Positions 34,986-44,163 of a stretch of DNA of 53,537 bases are shown in pieces. The translations under genes and the position numbers were made by a program. Every line of letters starts with the position of its first letter. The first letter of the stretch is position 1. The DNA lies in NCBI GenBank assembly GCA_015063785.1, contig SVTM01000018.1:1-53537 (forward strand). The letters run 5' to 3'. The DNA comes from Oscillospiraceae bacterium (GTDB lineage Bacteria > Bacillota > Clostridia > Oscillospirales > CAG-382). Below the pieces are notes generated by a model. That model searched no databases. It had not been told where the DNA came from and worked only from the letters and a program-made list of their open reading frames with translations.

Positions 34986-36323
34986 ATGAATTATATTATA
35001 GAGCCCCAAAAAAGGCTTCCCATATGTGATGAAACCGACGTTTTTGTGGCTGGTGGTAGCTGCACAGGTGTTTTTGCCGCAGTGAGAGCCGCACGAATGG
35101 GTGCAAAGGTTGTTCTTGTCGAACGCGAAAACTGTCTTGGCGGCATGGCAACTGCTGCTCTTGTTAACGTGTGGCACAGCCTCAAGGACACCGACTACAA
35201 GAATCAGGTTATTGCAGGTCTTACCGCCGAAATGACCGAAAGACTTGTAAAAAGCGGCTCTGCAATGCTTGACGACAACCCGTCCACAGCCATCATTTTT
35301 GACCCTAACAGATTAAAATACGAGCTTGACCTTCTTGTAAAAGAAGAAAAAATAAAAGTTTATCTTCACACGATCTGCGCAGACGTTTTGTGCGATCAAA
35401 ACGAAATAATTGCCGCAATAATCGAGAACAAGGACGGCAGAAGCGCTGTTAAGGCAAAATTTTTCATTGACGCCACGGGTGACGGAGATATAATGAAACG
35501 TCTGGGTGCCACAGGATACAGTGGAGACCCAATGCAACCTCCCACTCCTTGCTTTTTTATGCAGGGAAGCCTTGACGGCGTCGATTACAAAAAGATCATA
35601 ATTGAGCACGGCCACGAATTTGGTTTTGACGATGATTTTGGTTGGAGCTGCGAGGTTCCCGGACTTAACGGAATTTCCTTGCGTGCGGATTTTCACGTTT
35701 TCGGACAGGATTGTTCGACGGCAGAAGGTCTTACAACCGTTGAAATGGAAGGCAGGCGAAAAGCATATGCTTTCTGTGAGGTCATAAACAAATACGCAGG
35801 GACAAACCTAAAAATCGTATCGTTCTCATCGCTCGCCGGAATTCGCGAAACAAATCATTACAACACCGCAACAAAAGCCTGCGGATGGGATATGTTGAAC
35901 GGTATGCGATACGATGATGCCATCCTTAACGGCACATACAGAGTGGACGTGCACGATTCCGACGGCGGCGTAAAATTCTACTATCTTGACGGAAAAACCG
36001 TTTATATGAAGGGAATCGAAAGAAACTATGTTTACGGCAACTGGCGTGATGAAAAAGGCATAACCTCCCCTGCCGCCAAATACTATCAGATCCCCTTTTC
36101 GGTACTTGTGCAAAAGCAATACAAAAATCTTATTGCCGCAGGGCGAATGCTGAACGCTGACAAAATGGCGTTTGGTGCGCTGCGAGTTATGGTAAACTTG
36201 AATCAGCTCGGCGAAGCTGCAGGCGTTGCCGCCGCAATGGCAATAGACAAAAACTGCGCCATATACGAGCTTGACGGCAAAGAAGTGCGCAAAAACCTTA
36301 TAAAAGGCGGCTCTGCGCTCTGA
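34986..36323 (+). CDS. FAD-dependent oxidoreductase (FAD_oxidored family)
   Basis: The 445-residue protein opens with an FAD-binding Rossmann motif (DVFVAGGSCTGVFAAVRAAR), then VVLVERENCLGGMATAALV and a second dinucleotide motif FIDATGDGD, and ends with the closing AAGRMLNADKMAFGALRVM. This is the family often annotated as FAD-dependent oxidoreductase or succinate-dehydrogenase-like; members act on small organic substrates, often in sugar catabolism clusters. ATG at MNYII with AAGGA upstream; the 18 residues before it lack support. It is a single-gene unit, with promoter and terminator of its own. Substrate unknown. Confidence 0.88.
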   Translation: MNYIIEPQKRLPICDETDVFVAGGSCTGVFAAVRAARMGAKVVLVERENCLGGMATAALVNVWHSLKDTDYKNQVIAGLTAEMTERLVKSGSAMLDDNPSTAIIFDPNRLKYELDLLVKEEKIKVYLHTICADVLCDQNEIIAAIIENKDGRSAVKAKFFIDATGDGDIMKRLGATGYSGDPMQPPTPCFFMQGSLDGVDYKKIIIEHGHEFGFDDDFGWSCEVPGLNGISLRADFHVFGQDCSTAEGLTTVEMEGRRKAYAFCEVINKYAGTNLKIVSFSSLAGIRETNHYNTATKACGWDMLNGMRYDDAILNGTYRVDVHDSDGGVKFYYLDGKTVYMKGIERNYVYGNWRDEKGITSPAAKYYQIPFSVLVQKQYKNLIAAGRMLNADKMAFGALRVMVNLNQLGEAAGVAAAMAIDKNCAIYELDGKEVRKNLIKGGSAL

Positions 36324-36344
36324 ACGCAACAAAAAAGCATAAAG

Positions 36345-36370
36345 AAAGGCGGCACCGACGTGCCGCCTTT
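36345..36370. terminator. Bidirectional terminator between FAD oxidoreductase and transketolase genes
   Basis: AAAGGCGGCAC and GTGCCGCCTTT pair perfectly over 11 bases around CGAC. TTTTGATTTTG follows on the plus strand and CTTTATGCTTTTTTG on the minus strand. Confidence 0.88.
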
Positions 36371-36378
36371 TGATTTTG

Positions 36379-37323
36379 TTATTTCTTCAAGGAAATTGCC
36401 TTTTCGGCAAGCTTTGCAAAGTTTTCTGCAGTAAAGCCGTACATTTCAAGAAGCTTTGCCGCACTTCCCGATCTGCCGAATTCATCGTTCATACCGAATC
36501 TTACAACAGGAACGGGACATTCTTCACACACAGCTTCGCAAACGGCAGAGCCAAGACCGCCGATGATGCTGTGTTCTTCTGCAACAAGGATTGCGCCCGT
36601 TTCCATTGCAGCCTTAACAATGATTTCCTTGTCAAGAGGCTTGATGGTGTGGATGTTGATAACCCTTGCACCAATTCCCTTGCCTTTCAAAAGCTCTGCC
36701 GCCTCCATGGCGATCGAAACGGTAAGACCCGATGCAACTATAGTCACGTCGTTGCCGTCTGCAAGAGTAACACCCTTGCCGAGCTCGAACTTGTAGGTTT
36801 CTTTATCGTTGAAGGTGGGCACTGCAAATCTGCCAAATCTGAGATAGCAGGGACCATCATGAAGAATTGCCGCCTCAACCGCCGCTCTTGCTTCTACTGC
36901 GTCTGCGGGATTAAGAATGACCATACCGGGGATAGTGCGCATAAGGGCAATATCCTCGTTACACTGATGGGTTGCGCCGTCCTCGCCGACAGAAATGCCT
37001 GCGTGGGTTGCGCCGATCTTTACATTGAGGTGAGGATATCCCACGGAATTTCTTATCTGTTCAAAAGCTCGTCCTGCCGCAAACATTGCAAAAGAGCTTG
37101 CAAAAGGAATAAGGCCCGTTGTGGCAAGGCCTGCCGCAACACCGATCATGTTTCCTTCAGCAATACCACAATCGAAAAATCTGTCGGGAAAAGCTTTTTT
37201 GAAAGTGCCTGTTTTTGTTGCCGCCGCAAGGTCTGCGTCAAGGACAACGAGATTCTCATATTTGGCGCCAAGCTCTGCAAGAGCAAGTCCGTACGCCTCA
37301 CGTGTAGCCAACTTTTCTGCCAT
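36379..37323 (-). CDS. Transketolase, C-terminal subunit
   Basis: The 314-residue chain supplies the pyrimidine-binding and C-terminal domains of the split transketolase: VLDADLAAATKTGTFKKAFP, FDCGIAEGNMIGVAAGLA (with the catalytic Glu) and THAGISVGEDGATHQ. It pairs with the N-terminal subunit encoded 15 bases upstream. Transketolase exchanges two-carbon units between pentose and hexose phosphates. ATG after AAGGAGG. Split transketolases are common in Clostridia. Confidence 0.96.
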   Translation of the reverse strand: MAEKLATREAYGLALAELGAKYENLVVLDADLAAATKTGTFKKAFPDRFFDCGIAEGNMIGVAAGLATTGLIPFASSFAMFAAGRAFEQIRNSVGYPHLNVKIGATHAGISVGEDGATHQCNEDIALMRTIPGMVILNPADAVEARAAVEAAILHDGPCYLRFGRFAVPTFNDKETYKFELGKGVTLADGNDVTIVASGLTVSIAMEAAELLKGKGIGARVINIHTIKPLDKEIIVKAAMETGAILVAEEHSIIGGLGSAVCEAVCEECPVPVVRFGMNDEFGRSGSAAKLLEMYGFTAENFAKLAEKAISLKK

Positions 37324-37337
37324 GACGTATACCTCCT

Positions 37338-38168
37338 TTATGCATCAAGCTCTTTTTCGAGCTTTTCAAGATCTGCGCAAGCAATAGCATACTGCTCGTC
37401 GTTGGGAGCACTACCATGCCATGCAACGTTGTTTTCCATATACGAAACGCCCTTGCCTTTAACTGTATTGCAAATAACGGCGGTGGGCTTGTCGCTGTTG
37501 CGTGCATTTTTGCAGGCTTCGGCTATCTGATCGAGATCGTGGCCGTCGATAACGCAAACGTTCCAGCCGAAAGCTTTGAACTTTTCGTCAAAGGGCTGAG
37601 GATTCATAACTTCCGCAACAGGTCCGTCTATCTGGAGTCCGTTGGAATCGACGAAAATGCAGAGATTGGAAAGGTTATAGTGAGCAGCCATCATAGCCGC
37701 CTCCCACACCTGTCCTTCTTCGGATTCGCCGTCGCCAAGGATGGCGTAAACATGATAATTCTTGTTTCTGATTTTGCCCGAAAGAGCCATGCCGCAAGCA
37801 GCGGATATGCCCTGACCAAGAGAGCCTGTGGACATATCAACACCGGGAATATGCTTCATATCAGGATGACCCTGAAGAATACTGTCGGGCTTACGGAAGG
37901 TAAGAAGAAGCTCTGTGTCAAAGAAGCCCTTTTCGGCAAGTGCCGCATAATACGCAGGGCAAGTGTGACCCTTTGAAAGCACGAAGCGGTCTCTGTCGTC
38001 CCACTTTGGATTTTTTGGATCAACGTTCATTTCTTCAAAATAGAGATACGCGAGAAGATCGGCAATACCCAAGGATCCACCCGGATGTCCCGATTTTGCA
38101 GCATGAACCGCGGCCACGGCATTCTTTCTGATGCGCAGGGCGATAGATGAAAGCTTTTTCTTATCCAT
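37338..38168 (-). CDS. Transketolase, N-terminal subunit
   Basis: The 276-residue chain carries the thiamine-diphosphate-binding half: HAAKSGHPGGSLGIADLL, DRFVLSKGHTCPAYYAAL, TGSLGQGISAACGMALSGK and the metal/TPP motif GDGESEEGQVWEA. It lies 34 bases after rluD, with no terminator seen between them, so it may be read from the ileS-lspA-rluD transcript. Confidence 0.96.
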   Translation of the reverse strand: MDKKKLSSIALRIRKNAVAAVHAAKSGHPGGSLGIADLLAYLYFEEMNVDPKNPKWDDRDRFVLSKGHTCPAYYAALAEKGFFDTELLLTFRKPDSILQGHPDMKHIPGVDMSTGSLGQGISAACGMALSGKIRNKNYHVYAILGDGESEEGQVWEAAMMAAHYNLSNLCIFVDSNGLQIDGPVAEVMNPQPFDEKFKAFGWNVCVIDGHDLDQIAEACKNARNSDKPTAVICNTVKGKGVSYMENNVAWHGSAPNDEQYAIACADLEKLEKELDA

Positions 38169-38202
38169 TGATAATTCCTCCTGTATGGAATATAAACAGT
38201 AC

Positions 38203-39177
38203 TTATTTTTGATTATTTCTTAATTTTTCAAGTATTTGAGCGAAATAGCTTGGCAGATCTGAGGTTATTTCGATATACTCTCCGCTTCTCGGATGAACAA
38301 AGCCAACAGTCTTTGCGTGTAGGCACTGACCTGCAAGGCCAAAACGGTTTTTCCCACCCTGCGGCGCATAAAGCGGATCACCGAGTACAGCGTGTCCTTT
38401 GTGTGACATATGCACCCTTATCTGATGAGTTCTGCCAGTTTCAAGACGAAGCTCGAGAAATGTGTAATCGTCAAATCGCTCGAGAACGGCAAAATGCGTG
38501 ACGGCATTGCGAGAATTCTTTTCTGTCACCGCCATTTTTTTACGATCCTTGGGATGCCGTCCGATGGGAAGATCGACTGTTCCGAAATCCTCTTTTATAT
38601 TCCCCGAAACAATTGCATTGTAGACGCGAGTAAAAGAATGCTCCTTTATCTGCGCAGCAAGAGAAATGTGCGATTCGTCGTTTTTTGCCACCATCAAAAG
38701 TCCGCTTGTGTCCTTGTCGATTCGGTGGACGATGCCGGGTCGTACAACTCCGTTTATGCCAGAAAGGCTTCCTTTGCAATGATACAAAAGCGCATTGACA
38801 AGCGTTCCATCCGGATTCCCTGGCGCAGGATGAACCACCATGCCACGCGGCTTGTTGACAACGAGAAGATCGGCGTCTTCATAAAGCACTTCAATCGGAA
38901 TATCCTGTGCAATAGCTTCGCAATCGCGCAAAGGCGGAAGAGTAACACATACATGCTCACCCAGTTTTGGTTTCAGGCTTTTTGCAGAAACTTTGCCCGA
39001 AACAGTGACGGCACCCTCTTCGATAAGCTTTGCGGCGGCACTTCTGGTAACGGAGCATTCTGCCGCAACAAGAGCGTCGAGTCTCATGCTTTCGGATACA
39101 ACAAACTCAACCGTCTGTGCTTCTTCGATTATATCAAGATCATCTGCGGCAAATGTGCCGCTGTTTTCAGGATACAT
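38203..39177 (-). CDS. RluA/RluD-family 23S rRNA pseudouridine synthase
   Basis: A 324-residue enzyme with an N-terminal S4 RNA-binding domain (RLDALVAAECSVTRSAAAKL) and the pseudouridine synthase core; the catalytic Asp is in HRIDKDTSGLLMVAK and RTHQIRVHMSHKGH is the conserved C-terminal motif. It converts uridines to pseudouridine in rRNA; RluD-type by position after lspA. The ATG at 39177 lies 8 bases after the lspA stop with a weak ribosome site (GAG), so it is probably coupled to lspA. Confidence 0.94.
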   Translation of the reverse strand: MYPENSGTFAADDLDIIEEAQTVEFVVSESMRLDALVAAECSVTRSAAAKLIEEGAVTVSGKVSAKSLKPKLGEHVCVTLPPLRDCEAIAQDIPIEVLYEDADLLVVNKPRGMVVHPAPGNPDGTLVNALLYHCKGSLSGINGVVRPGIVHRIDKDTSGLLMVAKNDESHISLAAQIKEHSFTRVYNAIVSGNIKEDFGTVDLPIGRHPKDRKKMAVTEKNSRNAVTHFAVLERFDDYTFLELRLETGRTHQIRVHMSHKGHAVLGDPLYAPQGGKNRFGLAGQCLHAKTVGFVHPRSGEYIEITSDLPSYFAQILEKLRNNQK

Positions 39178-39185
39178 ATTCAAGC

Positions 39186-39773
39186 TCAATTTTCGCTTTC
39201 GTTATGCCCAAAGTTTTTGTCGTCGCAAGAACACGGGCATTGATTTTTGGAATCTTTCTTTTCTTCTCTAAAGAAAGTAACGTATTTTTTCGGGTCTATT
39301 CTCCCCTCGATCACCAACATATACAAAACAAATAACCCCATGCCTACGCAAACCGAGATGTCTGCCACGTTGAAGATCGGAAAATCAATAAGCTCGAAAT
39401 AGATGAAATCAACAACAGCCCCGGAAAAGAGAGACTCTGTGCCAAAAAAGGTACGGTCAATCATATTCGCCGCCCCACCTGCAAGCACAAGGCCAAGAGA
39501 AACGTCGAGTAAAGGGTGTCTGTTATTCTTTCTTGTGGCAACGAAAAAACCTATTATAATTGCAAGCACAACACAGGTGAGAAGTATAAAGATCCATCTG
39601 TGGTCTCCCAGAAGACCGAAAGCCATGCCATTGTTTGTGGCATAAGTGAAGCTTAAAACACCGTCTATAAGAGGAATTTTGCCATTATGCATGTGCTGCA
39701 ATACGTTGGCAGCCCACCACTTGGTGAGCTGGTCAACGATTATTACAAGGTGTACTATTAAAACGGCAAGCAT
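39186..39773 (-). CDS. lspA: Lipoprotein signal peptidase (signal peptidase II)
   Basis: The 195-residue membrane enzyme cleaves prolipoprotein signals. It has four membrane helices (the first VLIVHLVIIVDQLTKWWAA) and the two catalytic Asp in GGAANMIDRTFFG and FPIFNVADISVCVG. A hydrophilic Cys-containing C-terminal tail (NQCPCSCDDKN) adds about 30 residues to the usual length. Its ATG directly follows the ileS stop, and it is one of the expected genes in this conserved block. A predicted lipoprotein in this window is a possible substrate. Confidence 0.96.
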   Translation of the reverse strand: MLAVLIVHLVIIVDQLTKWWAANVLQHMHNGKIPLIDGVLSFTYATNNGMAFGLLGDHRWIFILLTCVVLAIIIGFFVATRKNNRHPLLDVSLGLVLAGGAANMIDRTFFGTESLFSGAVVDFIYFELIDFPIFNVADISVCVGMGLFVLYMLVIEGRIDPKKYVTFFREEKKDSKNQCPCSCDDKNFGHNESEN

Positions 39774-42596
39774 TTACTTCGCACCGAAGGTGATCTTTTT
39801 GATGATCGCCGAACATCTGGGACAGAGGTGCTGTCCTTCGCTGTCGGTCTTGATATCATCAGAATAGTACCAGCATCTGTCGCACTTTGTGCCTGTGCTT
39901 GCAGAAACCGAAACTGCAATGCCGCTGGCTGTATCAGTGAACGCACCTTCGGGTGCAACACCTTCGCAAACAGAAGCCTTGGAAACGATGAACACCGTCT
40001 TGAGCTCATCTGCAAACTCTTCGAAGAGCTTGATAGCTTCGTTATCCTTGTCGCCATAGATAACAATGGAAGCATCTAGAGATTTACCAACGAGCTTTTC
40101 TGCACGAGCAACCTCGAGAGCCTTCATAACGTCATCGCGTACTGCAAGAAGCGCATTCCACTTTGCAGAAAGCTCGGTGTTTTCGTACTTTTTGTCATAC
40201 GCAGGAAGGTCATTGAGGAACACGCTTTCGGCGTTTTCACCGTCAAGGTGTGCCATGTAGGACCATGTTTCTTCAGCAGTATAGGAAAGGATGGGAGCAA
40301 GAAGTCTTGTGATATAGTTTACACAGATATACATTGCGGTCTGTGCACTGCGTCTGCCAAAGGAATCCTTTTCTTCAACGTAAACGCGGTCTTTTGTGAT
40401 ATCAACGTAGATCTTCGAAAGCTCGTTGGTGCAGAAGTCATGAACCTCGTGATAGATGATATGATACTCGAAGGATTCGTAAGCTTTTCTAACCTTTTCG
40501 CAAAGGTTGTTGAGCTCACTGACAATCCACTTGTCAATATCGTACATCTTATCGAAGGGCACCATATCCTTATTAGGATCGAAATCTTCCTCGGGAGTAC
40601 CAAGGTTTGCAAGGAGAATACGAATTGTATTTCTGATCTTGCGGTATGCTTCGGAAAGCTGCTTGAAGATAGCATCAGATGCACGAACGTCAACGCGGTA
40701 ATCGCTGGATGCAACCCAAAGACGGAGCATGTCTGCACCGTAGTCCTTGATGATCTCTTCGGGAGCAACAGAGTTGCCGAGAGACTTATGCATCGCCTTA
40801 CCTTCGCCGTCAACTACCCAGCCGTGGGTAAGAACGGTCTTGTAAGGAGCGCCCTGGTTCTTTGCGCCGACAGCTGTGAGAAGCGAAGACTGGAACCATC
40901 CGCGATACTGGTCGGCACCTTCAAGGTACATATCAGCAGGCCAGGAAAGACCTTCTCTGTCGAGAACACTGAAATGTGTGGATCCCGAGTCAAACCAGCA
41001 ATCGAGTGTATCTGTTTCTTTTCTGAAATGTGCTTTGCCGCACTTGGGACAAACGTAATTTTCGGGGAGAAGATCGGTTGCTTCAAGATCGAACCAGGCG
41101 TTCGAGCCAAGCTGACCAAACTTTTTGGAAATGGAAGCTATGGTTGCCTCGTCACAGATAATCTCGCCACAGTCCTCACAGTAGAATACCGGGATAGGCA
41201 GACCCCAGTTTCTCTGTCTGGAGATACACCAGTCGGCTCTTTCGCGGATCATCGAAACGATTCTGTCGCCGCCCCACTTGGGAAGCCATTCAACGCTGTC
41301 GCAAGCAGCAACCGCCGCGTCCTTGAAAGCTTCGACCGAGCAGAACCACTGAGGAGTTGCACGGAAGATGATGGGCTTCTTACATCTCCAGCAGTGAGGA
41401 TACTGGTGGACAATATCTTCGGACGCAAAGAGAGCGCCTGTTTCTACCATGTCATCATAGATAGCTTTATTGGATTCTTCGTAGAAGAGACCTGCAAACT
41501 TGCCGGCTTCTTCGCCCTGATATCCACGGTCATCAACGGGAACGATGATATTCATCTTGTATTTCATACCGGTGAAATAGTCATCCATACCATAACCGGG
41601 AGCTGTGTGTACACAACCGGTACCACTTTCCATGGTTACGTAATCAGCATTAACGATAAGGCTTGTGCGGTCAATGAAGGGATGCTTTGCGGTCATGTAT
41701 TCGAAATAGTTGCCGGGATACTCGGCAATAATCTCATAGTTTTCGATGCCACCCATAGACATGGTCTTTTCGAGAAGGGCTTTGGCAACAATATAGTTTT
41801 TGCCGTCTGCCTTTGCAACAACGTAAGTTTCCTTGGGGTTGAGGGCAATGGCCATGTTGCCGGGAAGCGTCCAGACAGTTGTTGTCCAGATGATGAAATA
41901 TGTGTTTGCAAGGTCGATTCCGTCAAGCTTTCCGTTGTCATTGTCGACAGCAAACTTTACATAAACAGATTTGCAAGCATCTTCGGTATATTCAATTTCA
42001 GATTCTGCAAGGGCTGTTTCGTCGGTGGGGCACCAATAAACAGGCTTGAGTCCCTTGTAGATATAGCCCTTCTTGTACATCTCGCCGAAAACAAGAACTT
42101 CGCGTTCTTCAAATTCGGGAGCCATTGTGAGATAGGGGTTTTCCCAGTCTCCGACAACTCCGAGTCTTTTGAAAGAGGTGCGCTGGATATCAACAAAGTT
42201 TTCTGCAAATTTCTGACATTCTTTTCTGAAGTCGGAAACCGACATCTTCTTTCTGTCAAGCTTATTCTTCTTGATGATGGCGCTTTCGATGGGCATACCG
42301 TGATTGTCCCAACCGGGAACGTAGGGAGTATTATAGCCTGTCATGGCCTTGGACTTGATGATGAAGTCCTTGAGAATCTTGTTCATTGCAGTACCCATGT
42401 GGATATTGCCGTTCGAGAAAGGAGGGCCATCGTGAAGGATATAAGAGGGCTTGCCGGCGTTGTGCTGCATAAGCTTCTTATAAAGGCCTTCTGTTTCCCA
42501 CTTGTCAAGAGTTTTGGGTTCGTTCTGAGGCAGATTTGCCCTCATAGGGAAATCTGTCTTGGGCAGATTGAGTGTTTTTCCGTAATCCTGTGCCAT
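39774..42596 (-). CDS. ileS: Isoleucyl-tRNA synthetase
   Basis: The 940-residue class I synthetase charges tRNA-Ile. The HIGH-type motif is NIHMGTAMNK (66-69 HMGT); the editing domain includes WTTTVWTLPGN; the KMSKS-equivalent reads AMHKS at 601-605 (GEGKAMHKSLGN), a variant of the textbook motif. The C terminus has the zinc knuckle CDRCWYYSDD and CPRC (about 905-930). Length and layout match the bacterial family. ATG after AAAGGAG. No T-box element fits in the 96-base gap upstream, which holds the divIVA terminator. Confidence 0.97.
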   Translation of the reverse strand: MAQDYGKTLNLPKTDFPMRANLPQNEPKTLDKWETEGLYKKLMQHNAGKPSYILHDGPPFSNGNIHMGTAMNKILKDFIIKSKAMTGYNTPYVPGWDNHGMPIESAIIKKNKLDRKKMSVSDFRKECQKFAENFVDIQRTSFKRLGVVGDWENPYLTMAPEFEEREVLVFGEMYKKGYIYKGLKPVYWCPTDETALAESEIEYTEDACKSVYVKFAVDNDNGKLDGIDLANTYFIIWTTTVWTLPGNMAIALNPKETYVVAKADGKNYIVAKALLEKTMSMGGIENYEIIAEYPGNYFEYMTAKHPFIDRTSLIVNADYVTMESGTGCVHTAPGYGMDDYFTGMKYKMNIIVPVDDRGYQGEEAGKFAGLFYEESNKAIYDDMVETGALFASEDIVHQYPHCWRCKKPIIFRATPQWFCSVEAFKDAAVAACDSVEWLPKWGGDRIVSMIRERADWCISRQRNWGLPIPVFYCEDCGEIICDEATIASISKKFGQLGSNAWFDLEATDLLPENYVCPKCGKAHFRKETDTLDCWFDSGSTHFSVLDREGLSWPADMYLEGADQYRGWFQSSLLTAVGAKNQGAPYKTVLTHGWVVDGEGKAMHKSLGNSVAPEEIIKDYGADMLRLWVASSDYRVDVRASDAIFKQLSEAYRKIRNTIRILLANLGTPEEDFDPNKDMVPFDKMYDIDKWIVSELNNLCEKVRKAYESFEYHIIYHEVHDFCTNELSKIYVDITKDRVYVEEKDSFGRRSAQTAMYICVNYITRLLAPILSYTAEETWSYMAHLDGENAESVFLNDLPAYDKKYENTELSAKWNALLAVRDDVMKALEVARAEKLVGKSLDASIVIYGDKDNEAIKLFEEFADELKTVFIVSKASVCEGVAPEGAFTDTASGIAVSVSASTGTKCDRCWYYSDDIKTDSEGQHLCPRCSAIIKKITFGAK

Positions 42597-42640
42597 TTTT
42601 TGTTTGCTCCTTTATTAAAAAGAATCTTTTTTATTCAAGA

Positions 42641-42677
42641 CAAAATCGGCAACCTGAAAATGAGTATGGGTTGCCGA
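42641..42677 (-). terminator. Intrinsic terminator after divIVA
   Basis: TCGGCAACC and GGTTGCCGA (minus strand) pair over 9 bases around a 14-base loop, followed by TTTTGTCTTG. Some readthrough into ileS is possible, since no strong promoter is evident between them. Confidence 0.65.
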
Positions 42678-42692
42678 CGGTTTGTATTATGT

Positions 42693-43298
42693 TCAGTTTT
42701 CGTCAGACTGAGAGCTTTGATCGGTATCGACTTCGGCTTCGTTGTTTTCGTTTTCGGTGTGCACACCAAGCTTTGCACCTGCGGTGGAGATGGCGCTTTC
42801 AACTACTTCATCAACACTGCGCATATTAACGTCGTCAATGCTGTCGAGAGGAATAAGTTCGCACAGGGATCTGACCTGCTGCTTGTATCCGTCAAGGATA
42901 CCGACCTTGAATTCAATAGCGTCCTTTTGAGCCTGGAAGAGATTTCTCTGCTCTCTGTCGATGATGATACGGTATTTTTCTACGATGTCGTCAAAGCTGG
43001 ATTTGATTGCAGCATTTATAGCGTTTGCCTTGTCGTTGGCGTCCTTAACGATCTCGTCTGCCATTTTCTGTGCGTTGACAATGGTGGCAGAAATAGAATT
43101 CTGATCATTTTTCGCCTCATCAAGCTTTGCGTAAAGGATCTTTACTTTCTTTTCGAGCTCTGCGTGCTCTCTGTAAAGCTCAGTATACTGCTCGAGGACA
43201 TACTCGATGTACTTATCGACCTCGGCGCAGGTATAACCTTTGAAGCCTTTGGAAAAGTCGGCGTTCTGAAGTTCCTGGGGGTTAACCATTATTTTCAT
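42693..43298 (-). CDS. divIVA: DivIVA-domain protein
   Basis: The 201-residue protein has the DivIVA N-terminal membrane-binding part (FSKGFKGYTCAEVDKYIEYV) and a long coiled coil (about 30-160) with an acidic, Ser/Gln-rich tail. DivIVA binds curved membrane at poles and septa and recruits division or polar growth factors. A second possible start is the ATG at 43289 (MVNPQ); the spacing from AAAGGA is too short for the first and rather long for the second. It is in the conserved place after ylmH. Confidence 0.93.
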   Translation of the reverse strand: MKIMVNPQELQNADFSKGFKGYTCAEVDKYIEYVLEQYTELYREHAELEKKVKILYAKLDEAKNDQNSISATIVNAQKMADEIVKDANDKANAINAAIKSSFDDIVEKYRIIIDREQRNLFQAQKDAIEFKVGILDGYKQQVRSLCELIPLDSIDDVNMRSVDEVVESAISTAGAKLGVHTENENNEAEVDTDQSSQSDEN

Positions 43299-43342
43299 CC
43301 GTCCTTTCGGAAATTATTGGTGAGATAAACGATGCAACAAGA

Positions 43343-44128
43343 TCAGACAAAACGCCTGATCTCGATTCTGAGACGATCCCTGCGGTTTCGATCTCCTATT
43401 TTGTGCAAAAGAAATCTGCCGTAATGGCGTATCGAGATTGTGCAGCCTTCGTCGCACATTTCCGACTTGTCGTAGCACACGGCGTGATCGAGAGAAACGC
43501 TGCCTGCGGCAATAAGCTTTGAGGCAGTATCGCGCGAAACATTCAAACACGAGCACACGATGGCATCCAATCTCGGAGAGCTTACCGTGTCGGATATCGA
43601 TTCGAATTTTCTTTCGGGAATATCGGGTTTTTCTGTACAAAGACTGCAAACAATGCGGTCATTTGCAGCGGAGTTGAAAAAGGAAACAAGATATTCACCT
43701 GTGTTTTCATATGCAAAAATATATGCAGAAAAACCATCCTGTGCCACGACGATATCCCCCATCATTTCTCTGCGCAGGCCCAAAGACATGGCAGAACCAA
43801 GAAAATCCCTGTGGGTGAGTTTGCGAAACCCCGAACCTTTGGCAAGTACAGTCTTTATCGGGAAATCTGAGTACGGATCGTACTCTTCGTCGTAGAAGAG
43901 GTAGGACGGGAAAAAACCTGCGCACATATAATCGGCATCTTCGTGGCCGCCGTAAAAAATCAGGCGCAGATCATCTCGTGAATATCTGAGTTCCTGTTCG
44001 ATGCAAAGTCTTGCTGCAGCCGAAAGAAAAGGCAAGAACGCCACTTCACCCCTGCTTTGCGCCTTGCGGACGCAATCAAGTGCGCGGGACAGCAAAAGCT
44101 TTTCATCAAAATCGTTTTTGTTTGTCAT
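43343..44128 (-). CDS. ylmH: YlmH-like S4-domain RNA-binding protein
   Basis: At 261 residues it matches the YlmH family: an N-terminal domain with FLSAAARLCIEQEL and FYGGHEDADYMCAGFFPSYL, a middle with LTHRDFLGSAMSLGLRREMM and a C-terminal S4 domain (SSPRLDAIVCSCLNVSRDTA). The family binds ribosome or peptidyl-tRNA complexes and is encoded in division clusters of Gram-positive bacteria. The start ATG has no clear ribosome site; it is 35 bases after sepF. Conserved gene order supports it. Confidence 0.92.
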   Translation of the reverse strand: MTNKNDFDEKLLLSRALDCVRKAQSRGEVAFLPFLSAAARLCIEQELRYSRDDLRLIFYGGHEDADYMCAGFFPSYLFYDEEYDPYSDFPIKTVLAKGSGFRKLTHRDFLGSAMSLGLRREMMGDIVVAQDGFSAYIFAYENTGEYLVSFFNSAANDRIVCSLCTEKPDIPERKFESISDTVSSPRLDAIVCSCLNVSRDTASKLIAAGSVSLDHAVCYDKSEMCDEGCTISIRHYGRFLLHKIGDRNRRDRLRIEIRRFV

Positions 44129-44163
44129 GGGAACGATGGAACGGGAGAAACCCGCAAATCCGA

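Noticed and set aside
42597..42692. T-box leader for ileS
   Set aside because: Only 96 bases lie between divIVA and ileS; they hold a simple terminator and the ribosome site. No T-box core sequence is seen.
40248..43328. 1026-residue open frame on the plus strand
   Set aside because: Antisense to ileS and divIVA, same kind of low-quality composition, no ribosome site or promoter. Codon-bias shadow.
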